Shown one piece after another: positions 43,122 through 53,413 of a stretch of DNA of 64,000 nucleotides (position 1 is its first letter; the number at the start of each line of letters is the position of its first letter). The stretch lies in contig CM069432.1 of the NCBI GenBank assembly GCA_035610365.1, forward strand, positions 3,224,001 to 3,288,000, read 5' to 3'. This stretch comes from Aquatica leii. Its lineage: Eukaryota; Arthropoda; Insecta; Coleoptera; Lampyridae. The notes under the pieces are model-generated. The model was not told where the DNA came from, searched no databases, and saw only the letters and a list, made by a program, of their open reading frames with translations. Both the position numbers and the translations under genes were made by a program.

Positions 43122-43962
43122 CTTGCGTTGTGATAACGTAGTTTCTAAATTCTAATTAATATTAATAAGTATTAACAGCAAAGAAACATCAAACATTTAG
43201 GGTTATGGTTAATCAGAATGTGATATTTAATATTGTGTAATATATATTTTAAAGTAAATTAGATTTAATAAAATATTAAAGTATATTGTGTAGGGACGTT
43301 ATTTGATTGGTTGAATGACGTTGATGTGAGAAAACCTCTATCGCAAGGGTTCCTTATCACATTGTTGCAGGTACATTAGGGAGCTTTAATATTTGGCAAA
43401 TATTTGGGGTGCTCATTCAAGTATGATTTTTGTTTATTTTTTATTATTCCAAATTTGTATAGCGTATTTTTATTTTTCAGGCATGTTCTAAAAAATTTTA
43501 GACTTAATTTCAAGTAATTGTTAATGTTTTATTATACATTTTGCGTTGCCATATTAAATATATGACTGCAACTTAAATTGTGTCTACAACTTCTCAACAC
43601 AAAACTTGATATTCATATAATTTTAAGAATATAAATATTTGTAATTTATTAAAATTACTAGTCCACCAATAATAAATGCGTTAAATTTGCAAATGTATTT
43701 TTTACATATGTTTCGAGCTTTAAAATAACTTAGCTCATCTTCAGAAAAATCTACAAAATATTTACAATTTATAAAAAGCTAAGATTACAAAAAAATTTTT
43801 TAAGTTACATTTTTTTTAAAAATGTCAAATGCGAAAATTTGTATTTAGATAATTAAAAAATGTATGTTTTACAAAATGTTAAATGTGAATTATTTTAAAA
43901 AAAGGAAGATGGTGCAATTTAGAAAATAATCTAAGAAAATTTAAGTTTAAAATCATAATTGA

Positions 43963-44226
43963 AATTGAAGGGTCTGGTGCAAAAAGGGTACAAGTGATTT
44001 TTTTAAATTTTTGATTTACACGCATATATGTCAAGTTAAACATACCTTCTGTTAGTACAAAAAACATACAAAGTGCATTTTGATCTTAGCAGTGACATTT
44101 TTAGAGAAGTAGCATAACACACTAAACTAAAACCTCACAATGTTTTTTGCAAAAACGATAATAAAAGCACTAACTCAAATTGTCTACTTATACACTTATA
44201 CCCTTTTTGCACCAAACCCTTCAATT
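43963..44226. mobile_element. MITE-like inverted-repeat element, 264 bp
   Basis: The first 35 bp (AATTGAAGGGTCTGGTGCAA...) and the last 35 bp are inverted copies with two or three mismatches, sharing TTTGGTGCAAAAAGGGTA on the minus strand at the right end. The interior is AT-rich and non-coding. No confident target duplication could be assigned, and the superfamily is unknown. Confidence 0.7.
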
Positions 44227-44290
44227 GGTTTGATCGTACAACAAAAAAACTTTATTTGATATTTTAAAATAAATCAACACTATTCCGGGT

Positions 44291-44373
44291 GATTCTTATG
44301 TAAAATGACGTCCTGAGTCCAAATATGTCTTCCGTTTTCTTCCATCACCCACCATTTTCGAGGGAGCCCCAAA
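44291..44373. repeat. Left terminal inverted repeat of the putative DNA transposon
   Basis: Begins GATTCTTATGTAAAATGACG and includes CCTGAGTCCAAATATG, CGTTTTCTTCCATCACCC and GGGAGCCCCAAA. It pairs with the right copy with a two-base gap and scattered mismatches. Confidence 0.7.
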
Positions 44374-44540
44374 TCTCTAATTTTACCACTTTTCGATAAA
44401 TTCATTATAATTTATTTATCGAACGATAATAATAATTATAATATCTATTATAATAATAAATATATAGGCATGAATTTAATTTAAATGGAAAAAAGAACTA
44501 TTTTAGCTATAAACAGTAATAAATAAAAAGATATTCATCG

Positions 44541-45285
44541 TTACTTGGTGTTTGCTTTCCTTTTATACCCTGAGGTACAGCTCTCTCGATGAAACCGTTC
44601 CCCGTGTTCATCCGAGACTGCTCCTAAATTTTCAGAAAAAAAGTCCAGATGCGAGTGAAGGAAGTGAACTTTAAGAAACATGTTACATCCTATGTCCTTG
44701 TACGCTAAAAGCAGTTCCTCGACGAGAGCGACATAATCTTCACTTTTGTGGTTACCCAGGAAGTTCTTACAAACGTTTTGAAATGCAAGCTAAGCTCGTT
44801 TTTCTTTTCGATTTAGGTGTTCAATAAACGTCGAATCTTGGAAGAGTTGTCTAATCTGGGAACCAACAAAAACGCCTTCTTTGATTTTAGCTTCGCTAAA
44901 ACAAGGAAATTTAATTTTCAAAAATTGAAATGCACCACCTGTCTTGTCCACTACTTTCATAAACTGCTTGATCAATCCAAGTTTGATGTGAAAAGGTGGT
45001 AAGTAAATATTTTCCTTCGGAACCAAAAGGATTGTGGGCGATATTTTTCTGACCAGGAATATGATTTTCTCGCAGAGGCCAGTCCCGTACGATGTAATGT
45101 TTATCTCGGGCTCGGCTATCCCATTCACAAAGGAAGCAGCAATATTTTGTGAATCCTGATTGCTGGCCCGTGAGTAGAGCAACAACTTTTAAGTCAGCGC
45201 AAAGTTTCCACTTATAATCATGATAACTAACTTTATCAAGGATTCTGAAGATGTTTCCGTACGTTTCCTTCATATCAACAGAGTA
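44541..45285 (-). pseudogene. CYVCGE/GERFH family protein, C-terminal part
   Basis: After the gypsy element the minus strand reads SVDMKETYGNIFRIL, KWKLCADLKVVALLTGQQSG, TKYCCFLCEWDSRARDKHYI, PKENIYLPPFHIKLGLIKQF, AKIKEGVFVGSQIRQLF and, past an in-frame TAG at 44790, KVHFLHSHLDFFSENLGAVSDEHGERFHRE and a short end YKRKANTK with stop at 44541. ADLK (Asp), CFLC zinc-like cysteines and DEHGERFH (Glu) are conserved in relatives known to me. A DDE-like role for these acids is a guess. Compared with relatives the stretch between GERFH and YKRK is missing. The gypsy 3' end supplies the false N-terminus of the frame starting at 45345. Confidence 0.7.
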
Positions 45286-45600
45286 TGTTACAAGCTTTTT
45301 GGGTACAAGAAATGAAACATCCCATAATTTTGCCCCAAAATCCAAATATAAAGGACTACAGCCCGCAATTGCGTGACTGCAGCCGGAAGCGGTGCCTGCC
45401 GTACAATCACAACATCTTATGCGCCGGTTAAGAAGAATTGGTCACCCCCGCCAAGCTCCGTCAAGTCCGCCGTTACGGCCCCCGAAAGGTATTGTGCCTG
45501 GTCCAGACTTGAGGCTACCGGGTCGGAGACAACCAACCTTCCCGAACGCATAGCCGTCAGGTTCCCACAACAGGCGCCCCCCCACTCATGGTGACAGATT
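45286..45600 (-). repeat. Gypsy 3' LTR region (GC-rich, assignment tentative)
   Basis: On the minus strand GAGTGGGGGGGCGCC (about 45592-45577) could serve as the polypurine primer and the following TGTTGTGGGAACC as the LTR start, giving a roughly 290-bp LTR ending TTGTAACA at 45286. The block 45361-45590 is far more GC-rich than its surroundings. A TATA-like motif (AATATAAAG on +) lies near 45345. Confidence 0.45.
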
Positions 45601-46233
45601 GAAAGAAGAGACAGAAGGATAGGAAGACAGAAGGAGAAAAGAGAGTACAGATGTTGTTGTACGGCTCGACTATCTCTCCCTAAATAGCCGACCCCGAGGG
45701 ACCTGCCCTACAATGCCCAACCAACCGCCCAAACAAGAAAGAACAAAACACTCGGGTGAGTGTACTCAGCCCCAAACGAAATGGATCAATGACCTTGAAA
45801 AGGTAACGTGCTTAAAACTTTGCAAAAGCCGAAACACGGGAAAAAAAAGTACTCTGAGGTAAAAACCCAAAGAACCCCAACTAAATTATTAGAAAAAAAA
45901 ATCATAAGCAACCCCCAGTACCCTTATATTTATATCTGACACCTCAAAAACAAAGCCGATACAACGGTTAGCAGACTACGTCTAGAAATTTTGAAGTTTA
46001 GTATTGTTCTAAGCACGATGGAAACGGAGCAAAAAAAAATGAAACGAAAAAGGATGTCCGTCGATGGACGACAAAAATTCCAAAGAAAATAAATAACCTG
46101 CTAAATAGGACTACTAAACAAAAGTATTGAACCCAAATTCGTTCGAAAGTAGAGACACTCACGAGAACACAGACCAGAATAATTTAAAGTATCGAGGAAA
46201 CTAATAAGTAAGAGATCATACCGGGTAAAGCAA
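45601..46233. other. Gypsy region between pol stop and 3' LTR
   Basis: No open frame of note. It is A-rich on the + strand, with no env-like coding sequence. It may be an untranslated segment or extra sequence acquired by the element. Confidence 0.5.
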
Positions 46234-46875
46234 CTAAACATCAACGGACCGTCCAATAGGAGTATTTAGTCTTGGACGTTTCCGACGTCTATGATAGTGA
46301 AGTGAAATATTTCCGACTACTGGGGTAACTGATGGATCCTCAAGTTCTGGAAAACTACATTGCGGACGAGGATGATCTAGCTTTAGATCCTTAGCATGCC
46401 AAATTCCCATTGATTCGCCGTTGGACCTCTCGAGTTCGTAAGTCCAAGGTGAGACAACAGTTTTAATTCGCCACGGCCCCGTAAATTTAGGAGCTAGTTT
46501 GGCATTGTAATATTTAGCCGCATCAGATAAGGTAAAATTTCTTTTCCAGACCAAGTCTCCTTTGTGGTATCGAACTACCCTAGGACGAAGGTTATACCGT
46601 TGATTGGTCTTAGCATAGGCCTTCTTTAGTTTGGCCAAAATTTTAGAACGAAGAGATTCGTACGCAGAATTTCCTTGAGGAAGGCTAGTACGGTCTGGAT
46701 CTAGGATTTCACTTCCCGCGGCCGGAGGTCTACCAAGTAAATCGCCATAAAGAATAAAGTCACGACCGCAAAAAGCATAATAGGGAGAGCAACCGAGTAC
46801 CTCATGATTAGCAGTGCGTATGGCACAACCAATTTTTGCTAAATTCACATCCCAGGTTCGATGATTCTCTTTCAC
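46234..46875 (-). pseudogene. Gypsy integrase C-terminal part
   Basis: 213-residue frame. ENHRTWDVNLAKIGCAIRTANHEVLGCSPYYAFCGRDF follows the integrase core, and RYNLRPRVVRYHKGDLVWKRNFTLSDAAKYYNAKLAPKFTGPWRI is the GPY/F-type C-terminal domain. The end GRSVDV closes at the stop 46234. It overlaps the main pol frame in a different phase, showing a frameshift at about 46870. Confidence 0.8.
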
Positions 46876-48550
46876 GTACGTTCACCCTTTCTGCAGGATT
46901 AGCCTGAGGATGATAACGAGCCGTAAATAAGATTGAAGTACGATACGTAGAACAGAGATTCGTAAATTGTCGACTACGGAATTGAACCCCGTTATCCGAA
47001 ATTATGTGCGTGCCAAATAGTAAAAAGATGTTATCCTCTACAATCCTAGAAATAGTAGTAGCCGTAGCAGTCCTTAAAGGAAAGAAACAAGCGAATTTCG
47101 TAAAGTAATCTACTACGACGAGAATGTAACAGTGTCCTTTCGAAGAACGTGGTAAAGGACCAACTATATCGATACATAAGACTTGCCAAGGTTTAGTAGG
47201 TTTAGCCCGTGGCGATGGAAACCCTGGAGGTTTAAGATGTTCCACCTTATGAGCTGCGCAACTAGGACAGCAACGGATATAATATATCACCTTAGATCTC
47301 ATATGAGGCCAATAGTAGTATTGCCGAATTCGCGCAAGAGTTTTAGCCACCCCACAGTGACCAGCCGTAGGCACGTCATGATAAGCATGAAGAATCTTAG
47401 CGTGTTGATTTTTCGGTACCAACAGTTTCCAATCTGAAGAAGTAGCAGCGAAGTCATTAGATTTTGTACGCTTATAGATTACCCCATCAACGATACTCCA
47501 ATTAGGAAATTTTTGAGGTGAAGTCATTATTCGAGAAAGTAAGTTATTATACAAGGTATCCGTAATAGGAAGAGAAAGACCAGCAAGAGAATGTTCAGTA
47601 TCAGGAGTGATCGAGTCCAGTACAGGAACAGCGCGAGAAAGGGCATCTGGAACAACATTTTCTTTACCTTTCCGATGTATAATGTCAAAAGAATACTGCT
47701 GCAACCGAATCGACCAGCGGGCGAGTCGACCGGAAGGAGATTGTAGTCGATTTAGCCAAAGAAGACAGTAATGATCGGTGACTATAGTAAACTTGGTTCC
47801 TTCAATATATGGACAAAACTTTTCTATGGCCCATAACACCGCAAGACATTCTTTTTCGGTGGTAGAGTAATGGCGTTCGTTTTTCTTCAGAGAACAACTG
47901 ATATAACTTATCACTTTCTCCCCTTGGGGTGTCGTTTGAGTAAGAACCGCCCCTAACCCATAGTCCGAGGCGTCCGTTTGGATAACGAAAGGCAGAGAAA
48001 AGTCTGGACAAGCCATAATAGGAGCCGATACTAGTAATTCCTTCAAAGTATTGAAAGCGGAATCACACTGCGAGTCCCAGATAAACTTAGCATTTTTCCG
48101 AGTAAGAGCGGATAAAGGTGCTATGACTGAAGAAAAATTAGGGACAAAACGTCTGTACCAGCTACACAGTCCCATCACGCGACGGACTTCTGTGATAGAA
48201 GTAGGAGTAGGAATCTCAAAGATAGCAGATATTTTTTCCGGGTCCACCACAAGAACGCGATTGATTAAGCGCTGAAAGGTAGCTGGTGAATTGTGCAGAC
48301 CAAAAGGCATTCGAGTGAATTGGAAAAGGCCGCGATTTGGCACAGTGAAAGCAGTAATCGGTTCTGCTTCTTCGGACAAAGGAATCTGCCAGTAAGCTGA
48401 CTGAATATCCAAGCTGGTTAAGAACTTAGCGTCTCGTAAGCGATCCAGAATAGTAACAATGTAGGGAATAGGATAGGGATCCTTTTTAGTAACCGCATTG
48501 ACTTTCCTAAAATCGATACAGAACCGGTAGGAATCGTCTTTCTTCTTCAC
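46808..48550 (-). pseudogene. Gypsy pol: RT, RNase H and integrase, RT catalytic box deleted
   Basis: 580-residue frame. Residues 1-100 cover RT fingers and palm (YRFCIDFRKVNAVTKKDPYP, FLTSLDIQSAYWQIPL, FTRMPFGLHNSPATFQRLINRVL). Residue 101 jumps to VVDPEKISAIFEIPTP, so about 70 residues with the YxDD box are missing (near 48250). RNase H follows (QTDASDYGLGAVL, EKECLAVLWAI, VTDHYCLLWL, ENVVPDALSR). The integrase has HDVPTAGHCGVAKTLARI, CCPSCAAHK, LCIDIVGPLPRSSKG, IISDNGVQFRSRQF and the NPAERVN Glu. RNase H and integrase motifs are intact while RT is dead. Confidence 0.88.
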
Positions 48551-48578
48551 TAAAACTATTGGACTAGACCAGAGACTA

Positions 48579-49334
48579 TTAGATGGTTCTACTACCCCTA
48601 GGAGCTAGCATAGAATCTAGTTCAGCATTTACGACTTTAAGTAAGGTCGGTGATAGCGGATAGTAACGCTGTTTGATTGGTTCTGCGGAAGTCCGTATGT
48701 GATGTTCTACTAATTTGGTACACCCTAAGTCACTCGATTGAGAAGAAAAATGTTTATCCACAATACGATGAAGACGTTGGGATTCCATCATACTAAGATT
48801 AGATAATGAGGTAAGTTCGTTAGTCGAGAGAGCAGCGATAGAAGAAGAAAAAGTCCAGGACCCCGTACGTTAATCTGGTACGCAGTTCATCGCTCGCCAA
48901 AAATCTATGCCTAGAATTAAAAGTTGAGGAATTTCTGGAATAACCAATATTTTAATCGTTTTAATTTTCCCTTCAAGAGAGATGGGTAGAAGTAAGGATC
49001 CAATGACCGAACACTTAGCCCCAGTAGCTAAAGAACAAGAAGAAATAGATTCAGGTACTAGTGTTAAATTCAATGCCTGAAGTACAGTCCACCCCGGATC
49101 CCCAATAATAGTGCGCGTGGATCCAGAATCCAGCAGGCCGTGAAAAGAAATGTTAAAAATAGTGACAGTAAGGTATGGTCGTTCGTCATTACGTACGCTA
49201 GCAAAGATAAAGTCTAGGAGAACGCGTTGTTTATCGTCCAATCCAGAAAATGGAGGTGTCGAAATTGTTGATCCTCCAGAATCCATCACTCGACGCGACG
49301 ATTCCGAGTCATGTTTAAAGAGCGAGAAGAACAA
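48579..49334 (-). pseudogene. Gypsy protease and RT leader
   Basis: The frame 49334-48870 contains FHGLLDSGSTRTIIGDPGW (protease active site DSG) and LLILGIDFWRAMNCVPD. After a stop, 48791-48579 reads QSSDLGCTKLVEHHIRTSAEPIKQRYYPLSPTLLKVVNAELDSML, the RT entry segment. A break near 48590-48550 separates it from the main pol frame. Confidence 0.75.
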
Positions 49335-49657
49335 TTAGGGCAATTTGGTTTTATAACCCCATGTTTACCACAACCAAAGCAATGTAGAACTTGTGGTTGA
49401 AAATATTCAGGAGAAGTATGTCCCCTATTGCCACAGTTCCAGCAAGTAAGTATTCTTTCCCCAGAAGTAGTGTGAGAACTAGAAGTACGTACTGCAGAAT
49501 TAGGTTTTCGTGGTGCAGAAGAAGGTTCAAACTTTACTTTCGGTGTCGGTACAGAAGAAGCATGTGGTTCCACATAAGCCAACTCTGGTTCTACTAGATG
49601 AGTATAGTGCCGTGAAGACGACGTAGTAAAAGATTGAGTTTGAGCTTGGTTGAACAC
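49286..49657 (-). pseudogene. Gypsy gag zinc-knuckle segment
   Basis: 123-residue frame with CWNCGNRGHTSPEYFQPQVLHCFGCGKHGVIKPNC. The first knuckle has Tyr where the last Cys is expected, and the second has Val in place of His. It overlaps the protease frame in another phase, so a frameshift of the type used in gypsy elements, or decay, separates gag and pol. Confidence 0.7.
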
Positions 49658-49785
49658 CAGTTTCTTCCCCAGTATAAGTAATTGGTCTATAGTATTGACA
49701 TCTTGGAGAGCTAAAACATCTTTAAAACGAGGAGTTAAATTACGACGAAGAATGCGTAACTGTTGTGTTTCCGTTAGCGGATCAC

Positions 49786-50687
49786 TTAAACGTTGGAAAA
49801 CGCTTGCATGGTTGCAATAAATAGGCCAATGGGCTCTGAACGTCCCATCGTTCGTGACTTGATTTGTTCTAGGAGTATGTCGTCATAATTCATAGGTAAG
49901 AATTCGGATTTTAGAAGTCGAACTACATCGTTCCAAGATGACAAGGATTGTTTGCGTGCCCTATACAGTAATAACGCTTTGCCAGATAGTAATTCCGGAG
50001 TAGCGGAGAATAATTGTGTTGGAGAGATTCCACGAGCAGAGCTCAATTCGTCTATTCGCGTAAGAAATTCAGTAAGTGACATTACACCATCGCCCGAGAA
50101 TATTAGATTCAATTTCGAAACTGCCCAAGGTTTGACTAAAGAGGTAGCAGTCCTAGTGGTTGCAACTGCGGAGTCCGGTTCTAAGTCGGATTCAGATGAC
50201 AAAAAATCTGGCTCATCATCACTAGCCGTGCGAGTCTCAGGTTTCGGGCTAGAAGAAGGGACTTGACTAAGCCCATGTAGAGTCGAGTGCCGACATTTCT
50301 TGTCAATAGATTCTGTTTCGAAGCGAAGACGAAGGCGGTTGTGTTCACAACACTCCCCCTTCGAAGTAGTAGACATCAAACCACACCGACGCTCGGCATG
50401 AAGCAAGAGTGTAGAAAAACGTTGAAAGTCCGTCGTCGAAGTATCGCCTTGAAACGAGTTACTAAAAGTAGTAAGCTCCGTAAGAGCTACTTCAACAGCC
50501 AATTTATCCTCTGTAAAAGAGAAAGGGTTTTTGACTTGAGATAAAGATTTATTAGCCTCCAACTGAATAGCGCTACGAACAGCCTTCTATCTACCGAAAC
50601 ATCATCATTGAGTCCTCGAGAAGTTAATTCATACTTTAGCTCTGTTTTAACCAATCGGTTAACCGTGAATTTCCAAATAGAAGACAT
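49786..50687 (-). pseudogene. Gypsy gag, capsid region
   Basis: 258-residue frame 50562-49786. The N-terminal half is polar; the second half carries AVSKLNLIFSGDGVMSLTEFLTRIDELSSARGIS, KALLLYRARKQSLSSWNDVVRLLKSEFLP and EQIKSRTMGRSEPIGLFIATMQA, the retrotransposon gag (capsid-like) fold signature. Upstream, 50687-50487 reads IWKFTVNRLVKTELKYELTS and may be the real N-terminus, one frameshift away. Confidence 0.7.
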
Positions 50688-51197
50688 ATCAAAGGTTAAA
50701 CCAAAAAGACGGGGAAGACCGAAGAAAAAAAATTACTAAAAGCAAACCCACAGAGGAATATGAAGCCAGCTGTAGAAATTAACTCCCTAAAAACCAAAAT
50801 TATGTAAGCAACAAGAAAATCTTGGAGTGTAATTCCTAACTAACGCTGGTAGGAAAGTAAGTACTCTATGTGGATCACTTTACTCATTTTGTAAGCTACA
50901 CAAAGAAACGGTTGGTCTAGTATCAATAACTAAGTAAGCAACGCAAGGTAACTCGAACCCACGTAAGCCGAAAGAAAAATAAAAGAATCAACCAATCCAG
51001 AGACAATGATGATCGCACCCACGAAATCAAAATAAAGTCAACAATATAAACTACCTATGCGTGTTAATAATCTTAGCCTAGTTATAGAAGAAAAAATTGT
51101 AAAAATAGCAAACCGAATTATAAAGAATGATAACTGCAATGTAAGAGAAATCGAGAAATCAAGAAATCGACGCAATTGAGAAATCGGGCCCCTAAAG

Positions 51198-51209
51198 TTG
51201 GGCAGCCAA
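51198..51209 (-). promoter_or_regulatory. Primer-binding site of the gypsy element
   Basis: TGGCTGCCCAAC on the minus strand, 4 nt behind the LTR end, in the place where a host tRNA 3' end should pair. The tRNA species was not identified. Confidence 0.5.
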
Positions 51210-51213
51210 ATTT

Positions 51214-52582
51214 TGTTACAAGCTTTTTGGGTGTTACGAACCTTGCACGGCCAAACTCGCAGTAGTCGGAGATGGGGAGGTCCAAAAGCAATATATAAAA
51301 GATGTTTCAGGGCGCCAGAGCTTCTCCCAAAGTAATACTTCTGTTCGCTCACAACAGAGAGGTGCAGAACTTGTAACAATTCGAAGATTCGTAATCCCTC
51401 TACTCAGCTGTTCGAGTAGCCCAAATTGGTTCGTAGGGAACAATAAGCACACGAAAAAGAATTAACAACTTTAATCGCTTTCAGTCTATCATTAACATTT
51501 ATCACAGTTGTATTTATACTAAGCAAAAGTCATTATACCTCGCAGTTGGAGTTACTAAAGACTAGAAGAGTTTACACTAATTATTAACAACGGTATTAAC
51601 ATTTGATTTTGTAACAGTCACTTTAGAGAATTATAGAAAGAAAAGTTAAGATCTCGATGCCTACAACATCGGCAACCCACCACACACAATTATAAGGATC
51701 CGAAGTACATGTCCTTCAACTACATACAATATGCGAGACAGTAATTTCACTGATTGTAAATACCCTATTGGTAGCTACACGTTATAAGTATTCCCTAACG
51801 TTAAATTGTAATACACAAGTTTGTGAGTAATTGTTCGTGACAACGATATATCTAAAATAAGTTCAAATCACTCACCCGAATTGCAACCTCAACTAGCCCG
51901 AAGAAAAACGTTTTTCTTCTTTAGTGGCCTGTAATAAATATTAGCACGAATCGTGTCATAACCCCCAACTCACAACTGATCGTTCGGCTAAAACAATTTA
52001 GTATTAAGTAATTCATTAAATCTATCTCACACAAAAAAACGTGCATCGACTACTGTATATAGTGGGATCTAAAGTAGGTGGTTGTTAATATAATTAACGT
52101 CGTGTCATCCACGTGTAGCACTATTTGCCCTGGGAAGGCTCCGCAAGACCCCAATTTCGTGGCGTGGAAACCGCCTTCCGCCAGCGCACGTGTACGGTAA
52201 CGTGATGCCTTATTTAGCAGTAGATTCCAATATCCCCTTATCGAGAACATAAAATGTTCGAAATGGAGGAAAGAAAAATGGCTGTTAAAAGGAAGAAAGA
52301 ATTACGAACGAATTTTCAATAAAAGACGCCAGTAGCTTACCCTGTAACGCTTCGAATAAATTAGATAATTAACTAATTATAATTGGTTTTCCATTATTTT
52401 CCAGATGTTAACGGATGTACAGAAATATTCCCCACGTACAGACCATCTTATTCATTTACCGTATGACGATTTTCCGCCAAATGACAACCTTCGAGAAAGC
52501 GATCGTTAGAGGGCGTCAAAACCCGAATCTAATTTCACGTCGAAATACATAGGCGCACGTAAAGAAAATTTCGTCCGTAACA
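51214..52582 (-). repeat. Gypsy 5' LTR
   Basis: 1369 bp bounded by TGTTACGG at 52582 and TTGTAACA at 51214 on the minus strand, directly followed by a primer-binding-like TGGCTGCCCAAC. A TATA-like ATATATAAAAG (+) lies at about 51289. Short inverted TGTTAC...GTAACA ends fit LTR structure. No open frame is credible inside it. Confidence 0.65.
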
Positions 52583-52586
52583 AGTA

Positions 52587-52953
52587 TGCAACTGGAACTG
52601 ATGGGAAGTCATTCCCATTTGCCAACAGGACAACTTTTAAGCTTGTTTTTGATACATAAGTCTATAAACAGTCTCTATTTGTCTGGGTCACATAGCATCT
52701 GTAGCTCTGTCATCAGTAAATTTGCATTAGGGCAGAACACTAAACCTTTATTTTCTGAGAAAAGACATTTCAGGGTTGCTTGTCTGATCCTGTAAGAAGA
52801 TATTTTTACTCCCTTTTCTAAGAGATACCACTGTTGAAGTAGCGATCTTAAGAGCTGAGATTTAGTCTTGGGTAACTGCAAATCCCTGACAAGATCATTT
52901 AATTCCGATTGAGTGAGGAGGTGAGGTTGCTGAAAAACTAAATATCCGGAATA
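52587..52953 (-). pseudogene. CYVCGE/GERFH family protein, middle part
   Basis: Between the two retroelements the minus strand reads SGYLVFQQPHLLTQSELNDL, VRDLQLPKTKSQLLRSLLQQ, WYLLEKGVKISSYRIRQATL, KCLFSENKGLVFCPN and LQMLCDPDK, a TAG at 52672-52674, then RLFIDLCIKNKLKSCPVGKWE, a TGA and LPISS. LNDLVRDLxLxKxKxExLxSRLxxWNLLExG and RLFIDSSK are recurrent in the family. RLFID supplies an Asp that could be the first acid of an RNase-H-like core. The two stops show decay independent of the insertions. Confidence 0.7.
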
Positions 52954-52958
52954 CTCTT

Positions 52959-53197
52959 TGTTTTTGTTTATTATCTTATTTAAATTACACTAGGTGCACA
53001 AACACTATCGTTTACCTCATGTTTTGTATTATTATCTTAATTAAATTAAACTAGGTGCACAAGCACTATCATTTACCCTGCTTAAGCGCGCACGTCAGAA
53101 CCAGAAGTGGTTGCTATTTCGCAACCCCTCCTTAACATTTTTTGTTAGGCGGGGTAAAGATAGGCGGCAAATTCAAAAATATTTGAAGGCCTTAACA
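52959..53197 (-). repeat. BEL 3' LTR with internal tandem duplication
   Basis: 239 bp versus 182 bp for the partner LTR. The extra length comes from a roughly 61-bp unit (TTATTATCTTA...TAGGTGCACAA...TTTACC) present twice (52959-53019 and 53020 onward) with several mismatches between the two units. Confidence 0.88.
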
Positions 53198-53413
53198 TGC
53201 CGGCCACTTTGAAATCAATTGATTTCAAAAGACCAATCAAATTTGTACATCAATAGAAACGAACATATAAGGATACCTCGACTTAAGCTAGTAAAAACAA
53301 AAAAAAAAGATCTGTAATCTAATACGTTAACATATAAAAGACACTAAAATGAACATCTTTTGACAGTTAAATTCTTCTGCACATGCATCACATTACGAAA
53401 AATTGTTGCTTTT

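Larger units (their letters stand above)
42961..44281. other. 3' UTR and AT-rich spacer, with a small MITE
   Basis: Past the host 3' UTR no gene is seen. A segment near 43708-43752 reads on the minus strand CTGAAGATGAGCTAAG...AGCTCGAAAC, resembling hammerhead-type termini of retroelements. An inverted-repeat element lies at 43963-44226. Confidence 0.5.
45286..52582 (-). mobile_element. Gypsy-type LTR retrotransposon with unequal ends
   Basis: The element starts on its 5' side at 52582 (TGTTACGGACG on the minus strand) and ends at 45286 (CAAAAAGCTTGTAACA). A 4-bp duplication (AGTA on +) lies at 45282-45285 and 52583-52586. It encodes gag (50687-49286), protease (49334-48870) and pol (48550-46234). 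A tRNA-complement-like TGGCTGCCCAAC lies at 51209-51198 directly behind the 5' LTR end, acting as primer site. The ends share the last 19 bp, but the rest of the two LTR regions does not look alike (1369 bp versus perhaps 300 bp), which is unusual. Confidence 0.8.

Noticed and set aside
45373-45594. 73-codon + strand frame in the GC-rich block
   Set aside because: High GC lowers stop frequency, and the translation shows no known motif. The block is better explained as LTR or other repeat sequence.
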